A DNA stretch of 64,000 bases from Collinsella ureilytica (GTDB taxonomy: Bacteria > Actinomycetota > Coriobacteriia > Coriobacteriales > Coriobacteriaceae): the NCBI RefSeq assembly GCF_019795105.1, contig NZ_JAIMFO010000006.1:1-64000 (forward strand), read 5' to 3'. Under the pieces are notes generated by a model that searched no databases, had not been told where the DNA came from, and saw only the letters and a program-made list of their open reading frames with translations. Positions 63,410-64,000 of this stretch are shown here, piece after piece. The position numbers and the translations under genes were made by a program. Position 1 is the first letter of the stretch. Each line of letters starts with the position of its first letter.

Positions 63410-63948
63410 GAGGAGAGATTCGCAGAGACGCCATTCTGAAAGCCCTTGCCGGCTCAAAGACGCCCATCTCCGGCACAGCTCTTGCTCGAGAGGCAGGTGT
63501 CAGCCGACAGGTCATCGTCCAAGACATTGCGCTTTTGAGAGCCAACGGACACGATCTGGTCGCGACCGCTCGCGGATATGTTTTGCGCGAAGATGGGCAA
63601 CCAGCTCTTCCGGCTCGTCTTATTAAGGTGCGCCATGGCGAGGACGATCTAGCCGCCGAACTCAACTGCATCGTTGATTTGGGTGGTGCCGTACAAACCG
63701 TCATGGTGAACCACCGCGTCTACGGAAAAATTACCGCCGACTTAGATATACGCTCCCGGCGAGACGTTGCTCGCTACCTCGAGGGCATTCGAAGCGGCAA
63801 AAGCGTTCCTTTGATGACCGTAACCAGCGGATACCATTATCACCGCATTACCGCAGATACCGAAGAGCTCCTTGACGAAATTGAAGAAGCTTTAGGTAAG
63901 CTCGGATTTCTTGCTGAGGTTTTTCCGTACGAAAAAGAAGACGCGTAA
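63406..63948 (+). CDS. niaR: Niacin-responsive repressor NiaR
   Basis: A 180-residue regulator: N-terminal winged helix (GTALAREAGVSRQVIVQDI, about 23-41) and C-terminal 3H domain, whose hallmark histidines occur in VRHGED, VNHRVYG and GYHYHRI. In Firmicutes NiaR (YrxA) represses nadABC and niacin-uptake genes when nicotinic acid is bound. Its ATG overlaps the nadC stop (ATGA). Together with the site upstream of nadA this forms a compact feedback loop. The last 52 bases of the window contain no gene. Confidence 0.94.
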   Translation: MRGEIRRDAILKALAGSKTPISGTALAREAGVSRQVIVQDIALLRANGHDLVATARGYVLREDGQPALPARLIKVRHGEDDLAAELNCIVDLGGAVQTVMVNHRVYGKITADLDIRSRRDVARYLEGIRSGKSVPLMTVTSGYHYHRITADTEELLDEIEEALGKLGFLAEVFPYEKEDA

Positions 63949-64000
63949 GCGGCGTCGCGAGAGAGCGCGGGAGGCACGTTTAATAGGGAGCGCCCAAGGG

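Overview
The window reads as chromosomal DNA of an anaerobic actinobacterium, most probably a member of the Coriobacteriia (Collinsella/Olsenella/Atopobium relatives). The argument is inference from content. The gene order FHA protein, second FHA protein, PP2C phosphatase, RodA, PbpA, PASTA kinase is actinobacterial. It sits beside strict-anaerobe enzymes (pyruvate:ferredoxin oxidoreductase, rubrerythrin, oxygen-sensitive quinolinate synthase). Base composition is moderately G+C-rich and there is no sign of a phage, plasmid, insertion sequence or CRISPR array. Most of the window is ordinary core genome, and the unusual points lie inside individual genes and small clusters.

Layout. 1-530: a probable rRNA-operon leader running off the left edge on the minus strand, then degenerate tandem repeats. 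526-2319: a DtxR-family regulator (-) divergent from peptidase T (+). 2441-11872 (-): an F1Fo ATP synthase operon (an AtpI-like membrane protein, then a, c, b, delta, alpha, gamma, beta, epsilon), a strong terminator, then murA and an LCP-family cell-wall ligase. 12072-18784 (-): dnaX, prmC, a Sua5/TsaC protein, glpK and upp. 18904-24924 (-): a methyltransferase co-transcribed with a family-5 ABC importer (two permeases, a lipoprotein, a fused double ATPase). 25411-35312 (+): the Ser/Thr phosphorylation and wall-synthesis operon, comprising a polytopic kinase, FhaA-like, FhaB-like, PP2C, a RodA-PbpA fusion, and PknB with four PASTA domains.

35765-44404 (-): rubrerythrin, a clusterless MutY-like glycosylase, an Rrf2 regulator, tRNA-Asp, then a possible six-gene run (UMF1 transporter, QueT, glycosyltransferase, LytS-like kinase, LytR-like regulator, phosphoesterase). 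44741-45715 (+): a zinc-dependent phospholipase C family protein. 46044-50878 (-): a MurT-like/GatD-like pair, an APC permease and a carbamate kinase. 51010-59809 (-): a FemAB-like remnant, PFOR, a CDF transporter, ybaB-recR, prfA and an aldose epimerase-like protein. 60017-63948 (+): nadA-nadB-nadC-niaR, a self-contained de novo NAD operon with its own niacin-responsive repressor and a candidate operator.

Peptidoglycan is the recurring theme: murA, LCP, RodA-PbpA, PknB/PstP/Fha, MurT/GatD-like, the FemAB remnant and LytSR. The two observations I would pursue first are the MurT/GatD-like pair, in which every glutaminase active-site motif of GatD is lost, and the single-chain SEDS polymerase/transpeptidase, in which RodA and PbpA are one 961-residue protein. 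Start codons were moved inward where a Shine-Dalgarno sequence or a 4-bp stop/start overlap favoured it. All family names are from motif recognition by eye; no search or structure prediction was run.
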